Positions 16,539 to 23,825 of a stretch of DNA of 25,409 nt are shown piece by piece. How positions within the stretch are numbered: the stretch's first letter is position 1; each line of letters begins with the position of its first letter. The notes beneath the pieces are model-generated. The model did not search any database. It saw only the letters and a program-made list of their open reading frames with translations, and had not been told where the DNA came from. The stretch lies in contig CAYWDZ010000016.1 in assembly GCA_964456255.1 (NCBI GenBank), forward strand, positions 1 through 25,409. The letters run 5' to 3'. This DNA is from ZC4RG30 sp964456255. GTDB lineage: Bacteria > Pseudomonadota > Gammaproteobacteria > Steroidobacterales > Steroidobacteraceae. The translations under genes and the position numbers were made by a program.

Positions 16539-17518
16539 GTCGCTGCTTCCAGCAAGCCCTTCTGCTCAAGCCAGCTCCGGTCGTAGAGCCGGGAAACATA
16601 CTTGGCCCCGCCGTCACAGAGGATGGTGACGATCGTATGACCGGGACCCAGATCGCGCGCCACCCTGACTGCCGCCGCGACATTGATGCCGCTGGTACTG
16701 CCCAGGAACAGCCCCTCCTCGCGCAACAGGCGATACACCATCGCGACGGTTTCCGGATCCTCGACATGCACGGCCGTGTCGACCGGGGCGCCGCTGAAGT
16801 TGTCGGTCACGCGGCCAATGCCGATGCCCTCGGTGATCGAACCCTTTCCCGTGGCCTTCACTTCCCCATGCAGCACGTATTCATAGAGTGCGCTGCCGGG
16901 CGGATCAGCGAGCACCGTGCGGATGCGGGCATTGCGTGACTTGAGGTATTCGGAGGTGCCGGCCAGTGTGCCGCCCGTGCCGCTGGAGGCGACGAATGCA
17001 TCGATCCTTCCCCCGGTCTGGGACCAGATCTCGGGGCCCGTGGATTCCACATGCGCGCGCCGGTTCGCCGTGTTGTCGAACTGGTTGGACCAGACGGCAT
17101 TGGGAAGCTCCTGCGCCACGCGCTGGGCCTGATGCTGATACTGGTTCGGGTTGCTGTAAGGCACCACGGGCACCTTGCGCACCTCGGCACCGAGCGCTTC
17201 GAGCAACTGGTATTTCTCCGGGGACTGGTTGTCGGGCATCAGCAGGATCAGGCGGTAGCCGCGCGCACTGCACACATGCGCAAGACCAATACCCGTATTT
17301 CCCGCGGTGCCCTCCACCACCGTGCCGCCAGGCTGCAACACGCCGCGTGCTTCGGCATCCAGCACGATCCACCTGGCGGCGCGATCCTTCACGGAACCAC
17401 CCGGATTCATGAACTCCGCCTTGCCGTAGATCTCGCAACCGGTCTCGCGACTGAGGCCCGCCAGGCGGATCAGTGGCGTGTTGCCCACCGCATCGATGAA
17501 GCCCTGACGAACGGTCAT
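16529..17518 (-). CDS. cysK: cysteine synthase (O-acetylserine sulfhydrylase)
   Basis: The 329-residue PLP enzyme of fold type II makes L-cysteine from O-acetylserine and sulfide. Visible features are GNTPLIRL near the start, the PLP lysine Lys44 in NPGGSVKDRAA, the substrate loop EGTAGNTGIGLA (71-80), the QFDNTANRRAH motif, and the phosphate-binding SSGTGGTLAG. The loop reads T-A-G-N-T instead of the common T-S-G-N-T; the same TAGNT form is, from memory, usual in a Xanthomonas/Pseudomonas-type subgroup, so it need not mean loss of activity. CysM-like or cystathionine beta-synthase-like activity cannot be excluded. Its ATG overlaps the cysG stop (ATGA, 17515-17518), so it ends a cysH-cysG-cysK operon. 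Its tail overlaps the glycosylase gene by 10 bp. Confidence 0.92.
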   Translation of the reverse strand: MTVRQGFIDAVGNTPLIRLAGLSRETGCEIYGKAEFMNPGGSVKDRAARWIVLDAEARGVLQPGGTVVEGTAGNTGIGLAHVCSARGYRLILLMPDNQSPEKYQLLEALGAEVRKVPVVPYSNPNQYQHQAQRVAQELPNAVWSNQFDNTANRRAHVESTGPEIWSQTGGRIDAFVASSGTGGTLAGTSEYLKSRNARIRTVLADPPGSALYEYVLHGEVKATGKGSITEGIGIGRVTDNFSGAPVDTAVHVEDPETVAMVYRLLREEGLFLGSTSGINVAAAVRVARDLGPGHTIVTILCDGGAKYVSRLYDRSWLEQKGLLEAATQS

Positions 17519-18942
17519 CCCGATTCCTTCTCCTGCCTGCTGGCCTGCACGCCCGCTGCATCGTTGGGCACCTCGCGGACCTGCGCCAGCGCTGCGACCT
17601 GCCCGACCACGAGCAAGGTGGGCGAGCGCAGCCTGCTGCGCTCGGCCAGAGCAGGCAACTGCGCCAGCGTCGTCTTCAGTACGCGCTCGTCTGGCCAGGT
17701 CGCCCGTTCGAGCAGTGCCGCCGGATGCGATCCGGGCAGCCCCTGCGCCATCAGCTTGCCCGCAATCATCGCGCTCTGGGCCGCGCTCATGTAGAAGACC
17801 ACGGTGTGGTCAGGCTGGGCCAGCGCGCTCCAGTTGAGTGTCTCGCTCTGGGCTCCGGTGGCCGTCACGAATGTCACGGCCTGCGCAATGCCACGCTGGG
17901 TCAGCGGCATGCCGGAGCTGGCAGCTGCACCCAGGCCTGCCGTGATGCCGGGCACCACCAGCACCGGAATTCCCGCCTCACGCAGCACGGCCAGTTCCTC
18001 CCCGCCGCGCCCGAACACGAATGGATCACCGCCCTTCACGCGCGCCACGCGCTTGCCCGCGCGGGCATGTTCCAGCAGCAGCTGGTTGATGTAGTCCTGC
18101 GTGTGCTCGTGGCTGCCGGGTGTCTTGCCGACGTTGATCTTTTCCGCGTCGCGGCGCGCGCGCCCCAGGATGACCTCAGGCACCAGTCGGTCGTGGAGGA
18201 GTACATCGGCCTGCTGCAGCAGCTGCTGCGCGCGCAGAGTCAGCAGATCCGGATCACCGGGCCCGACGCCAATCAGGTAGACCTCGCCACGCGGGGTGGC
18301 AGCCGCGGAGCGCGCTTGCGCAATCGCAACCTGCATCGACGCATCTGCGCCCTGGTCGTTGCCGGCGAGCAGCCGGGTTGCCACATGCCCGCCAAAGAAT
18401 CCGTCCCAGAAGCGCAGTCGCGCCGGCAGCTCCGGCAACGCCACTGCAACCGTCTCGCGCCAGCGACTTGCGTAGCGCGCCAGCTCACCCAGACGCTCGG
18501 GCAGCAGGGCTTCGATCTGCGCGCGCACCCGCCGCGCCAGTGTGGGCGAACTGCCGGATGTGCCCACCGCCACCACCAGCGGCGATCGGTCGACGATGGC
18601 CGGGAAGATGAAGTCGCAATTGGCGCTGTCGTCCACCGCGTTGACGAGGATGCCGCGCTCGCGCGCACTAACGGCCACGGCCTCGTTGACCTCCTCGTCA
18701 CCCGTGGCCGCAATCGCCAGCAGCGCGCCATCGAGTTGCGGCGGCGAGAAGGGCACAGGGCGGTATTCGATGCGCCCGTGTTCACGAAATGCCGCCAGCT
18801 CCTGACACAGATCCGGCGCGATGACGCGCACGCGGGCATGTGCCTTCAGTACCTGCTCCACTTTGCGCGCAGCCACCACGCCGCCGCCGACCACCACAAC
18901 CAGGCGTTCGCGCAGATCGATGAAGATCGGCAGGTAGTCCAT
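17515..18942 (-). CDS. cysG: siroheme synthase (fused dehydrogenase/ferrochelatase and uroporphyrinogen-III C-methyltransferase)
   Basis: The 475-residue trifunctional enzyme converts uroporphyrinogen III to siroheme, the cofactor of sulfite and nitrite reductases. The N-terminal precorrin-2 dehydrogenase/ferrochelatase half starts MDYLPIFIDLRERLVVVVGGG, with the NAD-binding GGGVVAARK (G19-K27). It includes the GTSGSSPTLARRVR segment with the serine equivalent to CysG Ser128. The C-terminal SUMT half begins at VYLIGVGPGDPDLLTLRA and holds the VKGGDPFVFGRGGEE SAM-binding motif, PGITAGLGAAASSGMPLTQRG and the VFYMS segment. The ATG at 18942 matches the family N-terminus; the frame is open further upstream inside cysH without resemblance. 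The gene lies 13 bp after cysH and overlaps cysK by 4 bp. No sulfite reductase gene is in the window, although siroheme supply implies one. Confidence 0.96.
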   Translation of the reverse strand: MDYLPIFIDLRERLVVVVGGGVVAARKVEQVLKAHARVRVIAPDLCQELAAFREHGRIEYRPVPFSPPQLDGALLAIAATGDEEVNEAVAVSARERGILVNAVDDSANCDFIFPAIVDRSPLVVAVGTSGSSPTLARRVRAQIEALLPERLGELARYASRWRETVAVALPELPARLRFWDGFFGGHVATRLLAGNDQGADASMQVAIAQARSAAATPRGEVYLIGVGPGDPDLLTLRAQQLLQQADVLLHDRLVPEVILGRARRDAEKINVGKTPGSHEHTQDYINQLLLEHARAGKRVARVKGGDPFVFGRGGEELAVLREAGIPVLVVPGITAGLGAAASSGMPLTQRGIAQAVTFVTATGAQSETLNWSALAQPDHTVVFYMSAAQSAMIAGKLMAQGLPGSHPAALLERATWPDERVLKTTLAQLPALAERSRLRSPTLLVVGQVAALAQVREVPNDAAGVQASRQEKESG

Positions 18943-18955
18943 CTCGTGACAGCAA

Positions 18956-19663
18956 TCAGCTGGCCGTCGCAGCCGCGTCACGCTGGCGCGGCTGCAGTCC
19001 GCATTCCTTCGAGTCGCTGTTCTCCCACCACCAGCGACCGGAACGACTGTCCTCGCCGGGCTGCACGGCGCGCGTGCACGGCTCGCAGCCAATGCTCGGA
19101 TAGCCCTGGTCATGCAGCGGGTTGTAGGGCAGCCGGTTGGAGCGGATGTAGCTCCACACTTCATCATGCGTCCAGTCGAGCAATGGACTGATGCGCCGGA
19201 TGCCGCCGTTGTCTGCGTCGATCTCGATCGGCTGGGCCTGCGCGCGCGTGGCAGACTGCTCACGACGCACGCCGGTCACCCACGCCCCGGCGCCCTGGAT
19301 GGCCCGACGAAACGGCTCCACCTTGCGGATATGGCAGCAGCCCTGGCGCTGCTCCACGCTGTTGAAGAATCCATTGATGCCGTTCCGTGCAACCCACGCC
19401 TCGATGCTCGCCGGATCCGGGTAGTAGACCTTCATGCGGCGCTGGTAGCGCTTCTCCAGCCGCTCGATCAGGTTGCGGGTCTGTTCGTGCAGACGACCGG
19501 TATCCAGCGTGAAGATTTCGATCTGCGGCACGTGGGTCCAGATCAGGTCCGTGAGCACGATCGCCTCGGCGCCCAGGCTGCTGGAATACACGACCTTTCC
19601 GTAGTCACGCGCAGCCGCCGTGAGCAGGGCCAGGGAGGCTTCCTTCTTGGCATTGATTGACAT
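18956..19663 (-). CDS. cysH: adenylyl-sulfate (APS) reductase, iron-sulfur type
   Basis: The 235-residue product reduces activated sulfate to sulfite. It shows the PP-loop-derived YSSSLGAEAIVL, TLDTGRLHEQT and the GVRREQSATRA motif. The cysteine pattern C109-C110 (GCCHIRKVEP) plus C193-x-x-C196 (IGCEPC) is the [4Fe-4S] ligand set of APS reductases, absent from the PAPS-specific enzymes of enteric bacteria. The C-terminal ECGL motif carries the catalytic Cys221. ATG at 19663 is chosen because a plausible extended -10 element lies just upstream; in-frame starts at 19684, 19702 and 19705 would place it inside the gene. It is the first gene of cysH-cysG-cysK and is divergent from hemB. Confidence 0.94.
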   Translation of the reverse strand: MSINAKKEASLALLTAAARDYGKVVYSSSLGAEAIVLTDLIWTHVPQIEIFTLDTGRLHEQTRNLIERLEKRYQRRMKVYYPDPASIEAWVARNGINGFFNSVEQRQGCCHIRKVEPFRRAIQGAGAWVTGVRREQSATRAQAQPIEIDADNGGIRRISPLLDWTHDEVWSYIRSNRLPYNPLHDQGYPSIGCEPCTRAVQPGEDSRSGRWWWENSDSKECGLQPRQRDAAATAS

Positions 19664-19684
19664 CACGGCATTTTCACTGCCCAT

Positions 19685-19714
19685 CTCATAACATTGGAAC
19701 ATCACTTGTGGCAG
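19685..19714 (-). promoter_or_regulatory. possible sigma70 promoter for cysH-cysG-cysK
   Basis: On the minus strand an extended -10 (TGT-TATGAG, 19693-19685) follows a -35-like CTGCCA (19714-19709) with an 18-bp spacer. Transcription would start about 7 bases downstream, leaving a short leader before the ATG at 19663. Four of six bases match consensus in each hexamer, so this is suggestive only. No clear promoter for the divergent hemB was found in the same 101 bp. Confidence 0.33.
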
Positions 19715-19764
19715 GATGCGCCCCTGAAGCCAATTTGCCGCGTTGCGGCATCTGCAGGAAGACC

Positions 19765-20745
19765 ATGTCCGGAATCACCCTCCGCCGCCTTCGCCAGGAC
19801 GGGCACATACGCGCACTGACCCGCGGTGCACGCCCGCATCACGAGCAGTTCATCCAGCCGCTGTTCGTGGTCGAGGGCATTGGCGCGCGCGAGGCGATCC
19901 CGGGGCTGACCGGCGTGTATCGGGATACACCTGCCTCACTGCTCAAACAGATCGAGGCGGATCTGGCGGCTGGCTGCAGCAAGTTCCTGCTGTTCGGCGT
20001 GCCCGCCGCACACGGTGAGCGCGACATCGACTGGTCCTTTACCGCCAGTCAGATTGCGGCCATCAGGAAGCGCTTCGGCAAGGACGTGTGGCTCGCGGTG
20101 GATGTGTGCCTGTGCTCCTCCACTCCGCATGGTCATTGCGGCGTGCTCAACGATTCGCACGATCACCTGGACAATGCAGCCAGCGTCAAGGAGCTGGTGG
20201 CTGCCGCACTGGCCTATGCCAGGGCCGGCGCCGACTGCGTCGCGCCCAGCGACATGATGGACGGACGCATCGGCGCCATCCGCCAGGCGCTGGATGGCGC
20301 AGGGCTGGAACGCACCGTGCTGATGAGCTATGCGGCCAAGTTCCACTCCAGCTTCTACGGCCCCTTCCGTGTTGCGGCCGATTCCGCGCCGAAGGGCACG
20401 GACAGCAAGCTCGCCGATCGTGCCAGCTACCAGATCGATCCCTCGCGCGCCAACGATGCACTGCTCTCGGTGGAACGCGATGTGCGCGAAGGTGCGGACA
20501 TCCTGATGGTCAAGCCCGGCATGCCGTACCTGGACCTGCTCGCGGATCTGTCGCGCCGCTACGCCCAGCCCTGGGCTGTCTATGAAGTCAGCGGCGAATA
20601 TGCGGGCATCGAGCTGCTGGCCGAGCAGGGACTGGCCAATCGTGTCAACGCGCACCTGGAAGCGTGGAGCGGCTTCCTGCGCGCCGGTGCCTCGATGATC
20701 ATCAGCTATGGCGCGCGCCACGCAAAGGAATGGCTGACCCGGTGA
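19765..20745 (+). CDS. hemB: delta-aminolevulinic acid dehydratase (porphobilinogen synthase)
   Basis: The 326-residue enzyme condenses two 5-aminolevulinate molecules to porphobilinogen, the first common tetrapyrrole step. The active-site zinc cysteines are present as C115, C117 and C125 in DVCLCSSTPHGHCGVL, so it belongs to the zinc-dependent class. The two catalytic lysines are seen in MSYAAKFHSSFYGPFR and MVKPGMPYLDL. Other family blocks are APSDMMDGRIGAIR, YQIDPSRANDAL and YEVSGEYAGI. The start at 19765 has AGGAAG a few bases upstream and yields MSGITLRRLRQDGHIR; the open frame upstream lacks family resemblance and overlaps the cysH promoter region. It overlaps hemL by 4 bp (GTGA) and probably forms an operon with it. 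Confidence 0.97.
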   Translation: MSGITLRRLRQDGHIRALTRGARPHHEQFIQPLFVVEGIGAREAIPGLTGVYRDTPASLLKQIEADLAAGCSKFLLFGVPAAHGERDIDWSFTASQIAAIRKRFGKDVWLAVDVCLCSSTPHGHCGVLNDSHDHLDNAASVKELVAAALAYARAGADCVAPSDMMDGRIGAIRQALDGAGLERTVLMSYAAKFHSSFYGPFRVAADSAPKGTDSKLADRASYQIDPSRANDALLSVERDVREGADILMVKPGMPYLDLLADLSRRYAQPWAVYEVSGEYAGIELLAEQGLANRVNAHLEAWSGFLRAGASMIISYGARHAKEWLTR

Positions 20746-22004
20746 GCAAGTCCGAAGCGTTGTTCGAGCGCGCCCGCAAGGTTTCACCTGGTGGCGTGCA
20801 TTCCCCGGTGCGGGCCTTCAAGGGTGTGGGCGGTACGCCGCGCTTCATGACCGGTGGCAGCGGGGCCATGATCCGCGACGTCGACGGCCGCGAGCTGATC
20901 GACTTCTGCATGGCCTTCGGGCCGCTGATCCTGGGTCATGGCAACCAGGCCGTGCGCGATGCCGCGGTGGCAGCGATCGACCGCGGCTGGAGCCTCGGCA
21001 CTGCCGAACCGTACTCGCTGGCGCTGGCCGAGTTCATCACCGCCCGCATCCCGTGGGTGGAGTCCATCCGCTTCGTGAATTCCGGCACCGAAGCCGTGAT
21101 GTCCGCGCTGCGCGTGGCACGCGGAGCGACGAGGCGCGACATCATCCTGAAGTTCGATGGCTGCTACCACGGCCACACGGATTCGATGCTGATCCGCTCC
21201 GGCTCCGGCCTGGCTGAAGCCACCGAGCCCGACAGCGCCGGACTCAACCAGGGCACGCTGGGCGGGACGCTGGTCGCGCCGCTGAACGATGAGGCGGCAC
21301 TGGAAGCCGTGTTTGCGAAACATGGCCGCGACATTGCCGCCGCAATCATCGAACCGGTACCAGCCAACTATGGACTGCTGCCGCAGCGGCTCGAGTTCCT
21401 GCAGACCCTGGCGACCCTGTGCCGCAGGCACGGCGCACTGCTGATTCTCGATGAGGTCATCAGTGGCTTTCGTCTCGGCTTCACCGGCGCTGCGGGCCTG
21501 TACGGAATCGAGCCGGACCTGGTGACCTACGGCAAGGTCATCGGCGGCGGATTTCCGGTGGGTGCGTATGCGGGCAAGCGTCAGTACATGGAATTGGTGG
21601 CGCCGGTGGGTCCGGTCTATCAGGCCGGAACGTTGAGCGCGAACCCGGTGGCGATGGCCGCGGGCCTGGCGACACTGGAGCAGCTTGCCGATGGCAAGGT
21701 CTATGCGCAGCTGGAAACCCTGGGCACTCAACTGGAGCAGCAACTGGGTGCGATTCCGGGTCTTACCGTACAGCGCATGGGTTCGCTGTTCTGGCCGTAC
21801 CTTGCACCCGATGCCGCACCGCTGCGCAGTCTTGCGGACCTGAAGATCAAACCTGCGGCACCGTTCGGTCCGGTCTTCCACAAGGTGCTGGATGCAGGCA
21901 TCTACCTCGCTCCCAGTGCATTCGAGGTTGGGTTCCTGTCGGCTGCCCACAACGGCGCGCACGTGGAGAAGCTGGCGCGGGAACTGCGCCTGGCAATGGC
22001 CTAA
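20742..22004 (+). CDS. hemL: glutamate-1-semialdehyde 2,1-aminomutase
   Basis: The 420-residue PLP enzyme makes 5-aminolevulinate from glutamate-1-semialdehyde (C5 pathway). Family features include SPGGVHSPVRAFKGVGGTP at the N-terminus, FVNSGTEAVMSALRVAR, FDGCYHGHTDSML, LILDEVISGFRLG and the PLP lysine in VTYGKVIGGGFPVGAY. With the GTG start at 20742 this lysine is residue 265, the number in E. coli HemL, and the protein begins MSKSEALFERA like its homologs. The same GTG forms a 4-bp overlap with the hemB stop. An ATG at 20730 would add four residues. HemL feeds its product directly to HemB, encoded just upstream, so co-expression is logical. The stop overlaps that of the convergent ABC gene (CTAA). 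Confidence 0.96.
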   Translation: MSKSEALFERARKVSPGGVHSPVRAFKGVGGTPRFMTGGSGAMIRDVDGRELIDFCMAFGPLILGHGNQAVRDAAVAAIDRGWSLGTAEPYSLALAEFITARIPWVESIRFVNSGTEAVMSALRVARGATRRDIILKFDGCYHGHTDSMLIRSGSGLAEATEPDSAGLNQGTLGGTLVAPLNDEAALEAVFAKHGRDIAAAIIEPVPANYGLLPQRLEFLQTLATLCRRHGALLILDEVISGFRLGFTGAAGLYGIEPDLVTYGKVIGGGFPVGAYAGKRQYMELVAPVGPVYQAGTLSANPVAMAAGLATLEQLADGKVYAQLETLGTQLEQQLGAIPGLTVQRMGSLFWPYLAPDAAPLRSLADLKIKPAAPFGPVFHKVLDAGIYLAPSAFEVGFLSAAHNGAHVEKLARELRLAMA

Positions 22005-22738
22005 CCGGGACTGGACTGCGACAGAATGTCTGCAAGCGCCTGCTCCAGCGAGGCGGTATCGCCAAAAGATCGCAGCTCCGCGTCATTCAAGTGGCGTAGC
22101 GTCCGCCCCGACTCCATCAGGACCACGCCATCGCAGTAGCCCCGGACCACGTCCAGCGCATGGGTGGCCAGCACGATGGACAGCCCTTCCTGTGTCACGC
22201 ACTGCTGCAGATGGCGCTTGAGCGTCAATGCGCTGCGCACATCCAGACCATTGAATACTTCGTCGAGCAGCAGCAGCGATGGCCCGGTCATCAGGGCCAG
22301 CACCACGCTGAGCTTCTGCCGGGTTCCCAGCGACAGCTCCGAGATCAATGCATCATCGAAGGCAGCCAGACCCAGATCGCGGCACAGCGCCGTGCCTCGC
22401 TCCGGGATGCCGTTCATGCCGTGGGCGCTGGCGTAGATCGCCAGGCTCTGGCGTACCGTCAGGAAAGGCGGCAGATCTTCAGACGGAACCGCAAAGCCAG
22501 GCAATGCCGCCCCGGCATCCTGCAGCGGATACAACGGCTTCTCCTCGAAACGAACCGTGCCGCGCAGTGGACCGAGCCGCCCCGCTGCACAACGCAGCAG
22601 AGTGGTCTTGCCGCTGGCGTTGGGCCCCACCAGCGCGACCCACTGGCCGCGCATCACGTGCAGCTGCGCGCCGTGCACCACGACGCGCCGACCGTAGCCG
22701 AGATCCACTGCTTCGAGCTGCAGGACGGTGTCACTCAT
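22001..22738 (-). CDS. ABC transporter ATP-binding protein
   Basis: The 245-residue product is a single nucleotide-binding domain. It has Walker A GPNASGKTT (38-46), a Q-loop region around 84-90 (VPSEDLPPFLTV, without an obvious Gln), the signature LSLGTRQK (135-142), Walker B SLLLLDE (154-160), the D-loop NGLD and the H-loop His193 in ATHALD. The signature is LSLGT rather than LSGGQ, as in several ABC-2/CcmA-like exporters. The overall pattern (VDLGYGRRVVVHGAQLHVMRGQWVALVGPN) resembles drug or heme-exporter CcmA-type ATPases. The ATG at 22738 overlaps the stop of the upstream permease gene (ATGA), so both form a two-gene transporter unit. The substrate cannot be told from sequence. The stop overlaps that of hemL by 4 bp. 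Confidence 0.92.
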   Translation of the reverse strand: MSDTVLQLEAVDLGYGRRVVVHGAQLHVMRGQWVALVGPNASGKTTLLRCAAGRLGPLRGTVRFEEKPLYPLQDAGAALPGFAVPSEDLPPFLTVRQSLAIYASAHGMNGIPERGTALCRDLGLAAFDDALISELSLGTRQKLSVVLALMTGPSLLLLDEVFNGLDVRSALTLKRHLQQCVTQEGLSIVLATHALDVVRGYCDGVVLMESGRTLRHLNDAELRSFGDTASLEQALADILSQSSPG

Positions 22739-23622
22739 GGCTGCAAGACACTGCCTTGCGGCGCGGTGACGCGCCAGCCCAGCCACAACACCACGACGCA
22801 GAGCAATGCCCCGACCACGACGCGCGACCAGATGACCCAGGTCAGATGCCACGAGGACATCTGCATGCGCGGCATCCAGCGGCGCATTGCAGCGCCTGCA
22901 AGGGTTGCTTGCCGAACCCAGGTCATCAGGAAGATCAGCACCAGCCACGCGCCGAGCATCCGCAATACTTCCTGCGCCTGGGCTGACATGGGCGCGGCCA
23001 GCAACACGGGCACCGTGAGCAAGGACAACCGCCGCAGATTCAGCCGGCGCCGCGTCTGACTCAGCGCCACACCTGACAACACCGACAAGCCCTGTCCACG
23101 GGCCGCGGCGGCCGGCGCCGCCCTGGCAGCTTCGCGGGAATTGCCCAGCAGCAGCCACGCCAGCGCTGCACCACCCACCAGGGCAGAAAGCGCAATCACC
23201 TGGAGTTCGATGGTGCGCGCGGAATGCTCCTCGCTGCCCAGTGACAACAGAGCCGCCGCCAGAGCCAGCCCGACGGGCCAGCGAAGGGCCCGGATGACTC
23301 TGGTCAGAAACAGTGCCCGCCCGGCCATGCCGCGGGCTGCCTTCGGCGACACCCAGTTCTCGGTATCGACCCGCGATGCCAGTGCCCCGATGGCAGATCC
23401 GGCCTGCGCGGACAGGATCAACGCCATGGGCATATCGAAGCTGAGCAACCAGTCCAGCGCGGCATCAGCCAGCCCGTTGCCGGCAACGACCAGCACCAAC
23501 GGCGCCAGAATGACCGGAACGAACCACAGCGACAGCAGGAGAGTTCGCTGGATGCCGTGCATGCGCCAGGAATTGGCGGCCTCCAGGACCAGAAGATGCA
23601 GCCACCAGTGCCCCCCACGCAT
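22735..23622 (-). CDS. ABC transporter membrane (permease) protein, unassigned family
   Basis: The 295-residue product has about six hydrophobic segments: around residues 27-47, 63-80, 107-127, 137-160, 196-215/218-236 and 265-285. It carries no recognisable enzymatic motif. It has no typical ABC-2 signature that I recognise. It is assigned as the membrane partner because its stop codon overlaps the start of the ATPase gene by 4 bp (ATGA) and the pair is otherwise isolated. The region between helices 4 and 5 (GNSREAARAAPAAAARGQGLS) is a likely cytoplasmic loop. The first codon at 23622 has GGAG about 15 bases upstream but no ideal Shine-Dalgarno, so the exact start is uncertain. Confidence 0.75.
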   Translation of the reverse strand: MRGGHWWLHLLVLEAANSWRMHGIQRTLLLSLWFVPVILAPLVLVVAGNGLADAALDWLLSFDMPMALILSAQAGSAIGALASRVDTENWVSPKAARGMAGRALFLTRVIRALRWPVGLALAAALLSLGSEEHSARTIELQVIALSALVGGAALAWLLLGNSREAARAAPAAAARGQGLSVLSGVALSQTRRRLNLRRLSLLTVPVLLAAPMSAQAQEVLRMLGAWLVLIFLMTWVRQATLAGAAMRRWMPRMQMSSWHLTWVIWSRVVVGALLCVVVLWLGWRVTAPQGSVLQP

Positions 23623-23825
23623 GGCGCTACGGGAGAAGGAACGTGGCGGTTGGCGGCACAGTCACGGTTGGTCTTCGGGGGAATTCCAGTATCCGCATGC
23701 GGCCATGATAGCAACGGCGGTTCGGTCATCAGCAAGGAAGCAGGATACTGTCCTTGCCTGCCTTGCCCTTGCACCGGGGCGACTGGCACACTCGATCGAC
23801 ACCGACGGGAACAGGCGGGCGGCTG
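23623..23825. promoter_or_regulatory. divergent intergenic region between the permease and MFS genes
   Basis: This 203-bp stretch must hold the promoters of both divergent units. It contains a GCAAGGA / TCCTTGC inverted repeat (23732-23738 and 23751-23757, 12-base spacer), a nested 13-bp near-palindrome AGGATACTGTCCT (23742-23754, 5 of 6 pairs), and CCTTGC repeated at 23752, 23761 and 23767. These are operator-like and probably belong to control of the MFS gene. No confident -35/-10 pair was found. An 18-base segment at 23684-23701 recurs inside the MFS gene. Confidence 0.4.

Noticed and set aside
16917..17794. Plus-strand open frames opposite cysK as extra genes
   Set aside because: No Shine-Dalgarno or recognisable domain; the cysK frame is fully conserved on the other strand.
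17725..19191. Plus-strand open frame of 488 codons opposite cysG/cysH
   Set aside because: Shadow of two well-identified genes; His/Arg/Gln-rich product without family features.
19657..19764. Upstream N-terminal extension of HemB (36 residues)
   Set aside because: The extension contains Cys/His-rich non-family sequence and covers the divergent promoter region; AGGAAG before the ATG at 19765 fits the normal start.
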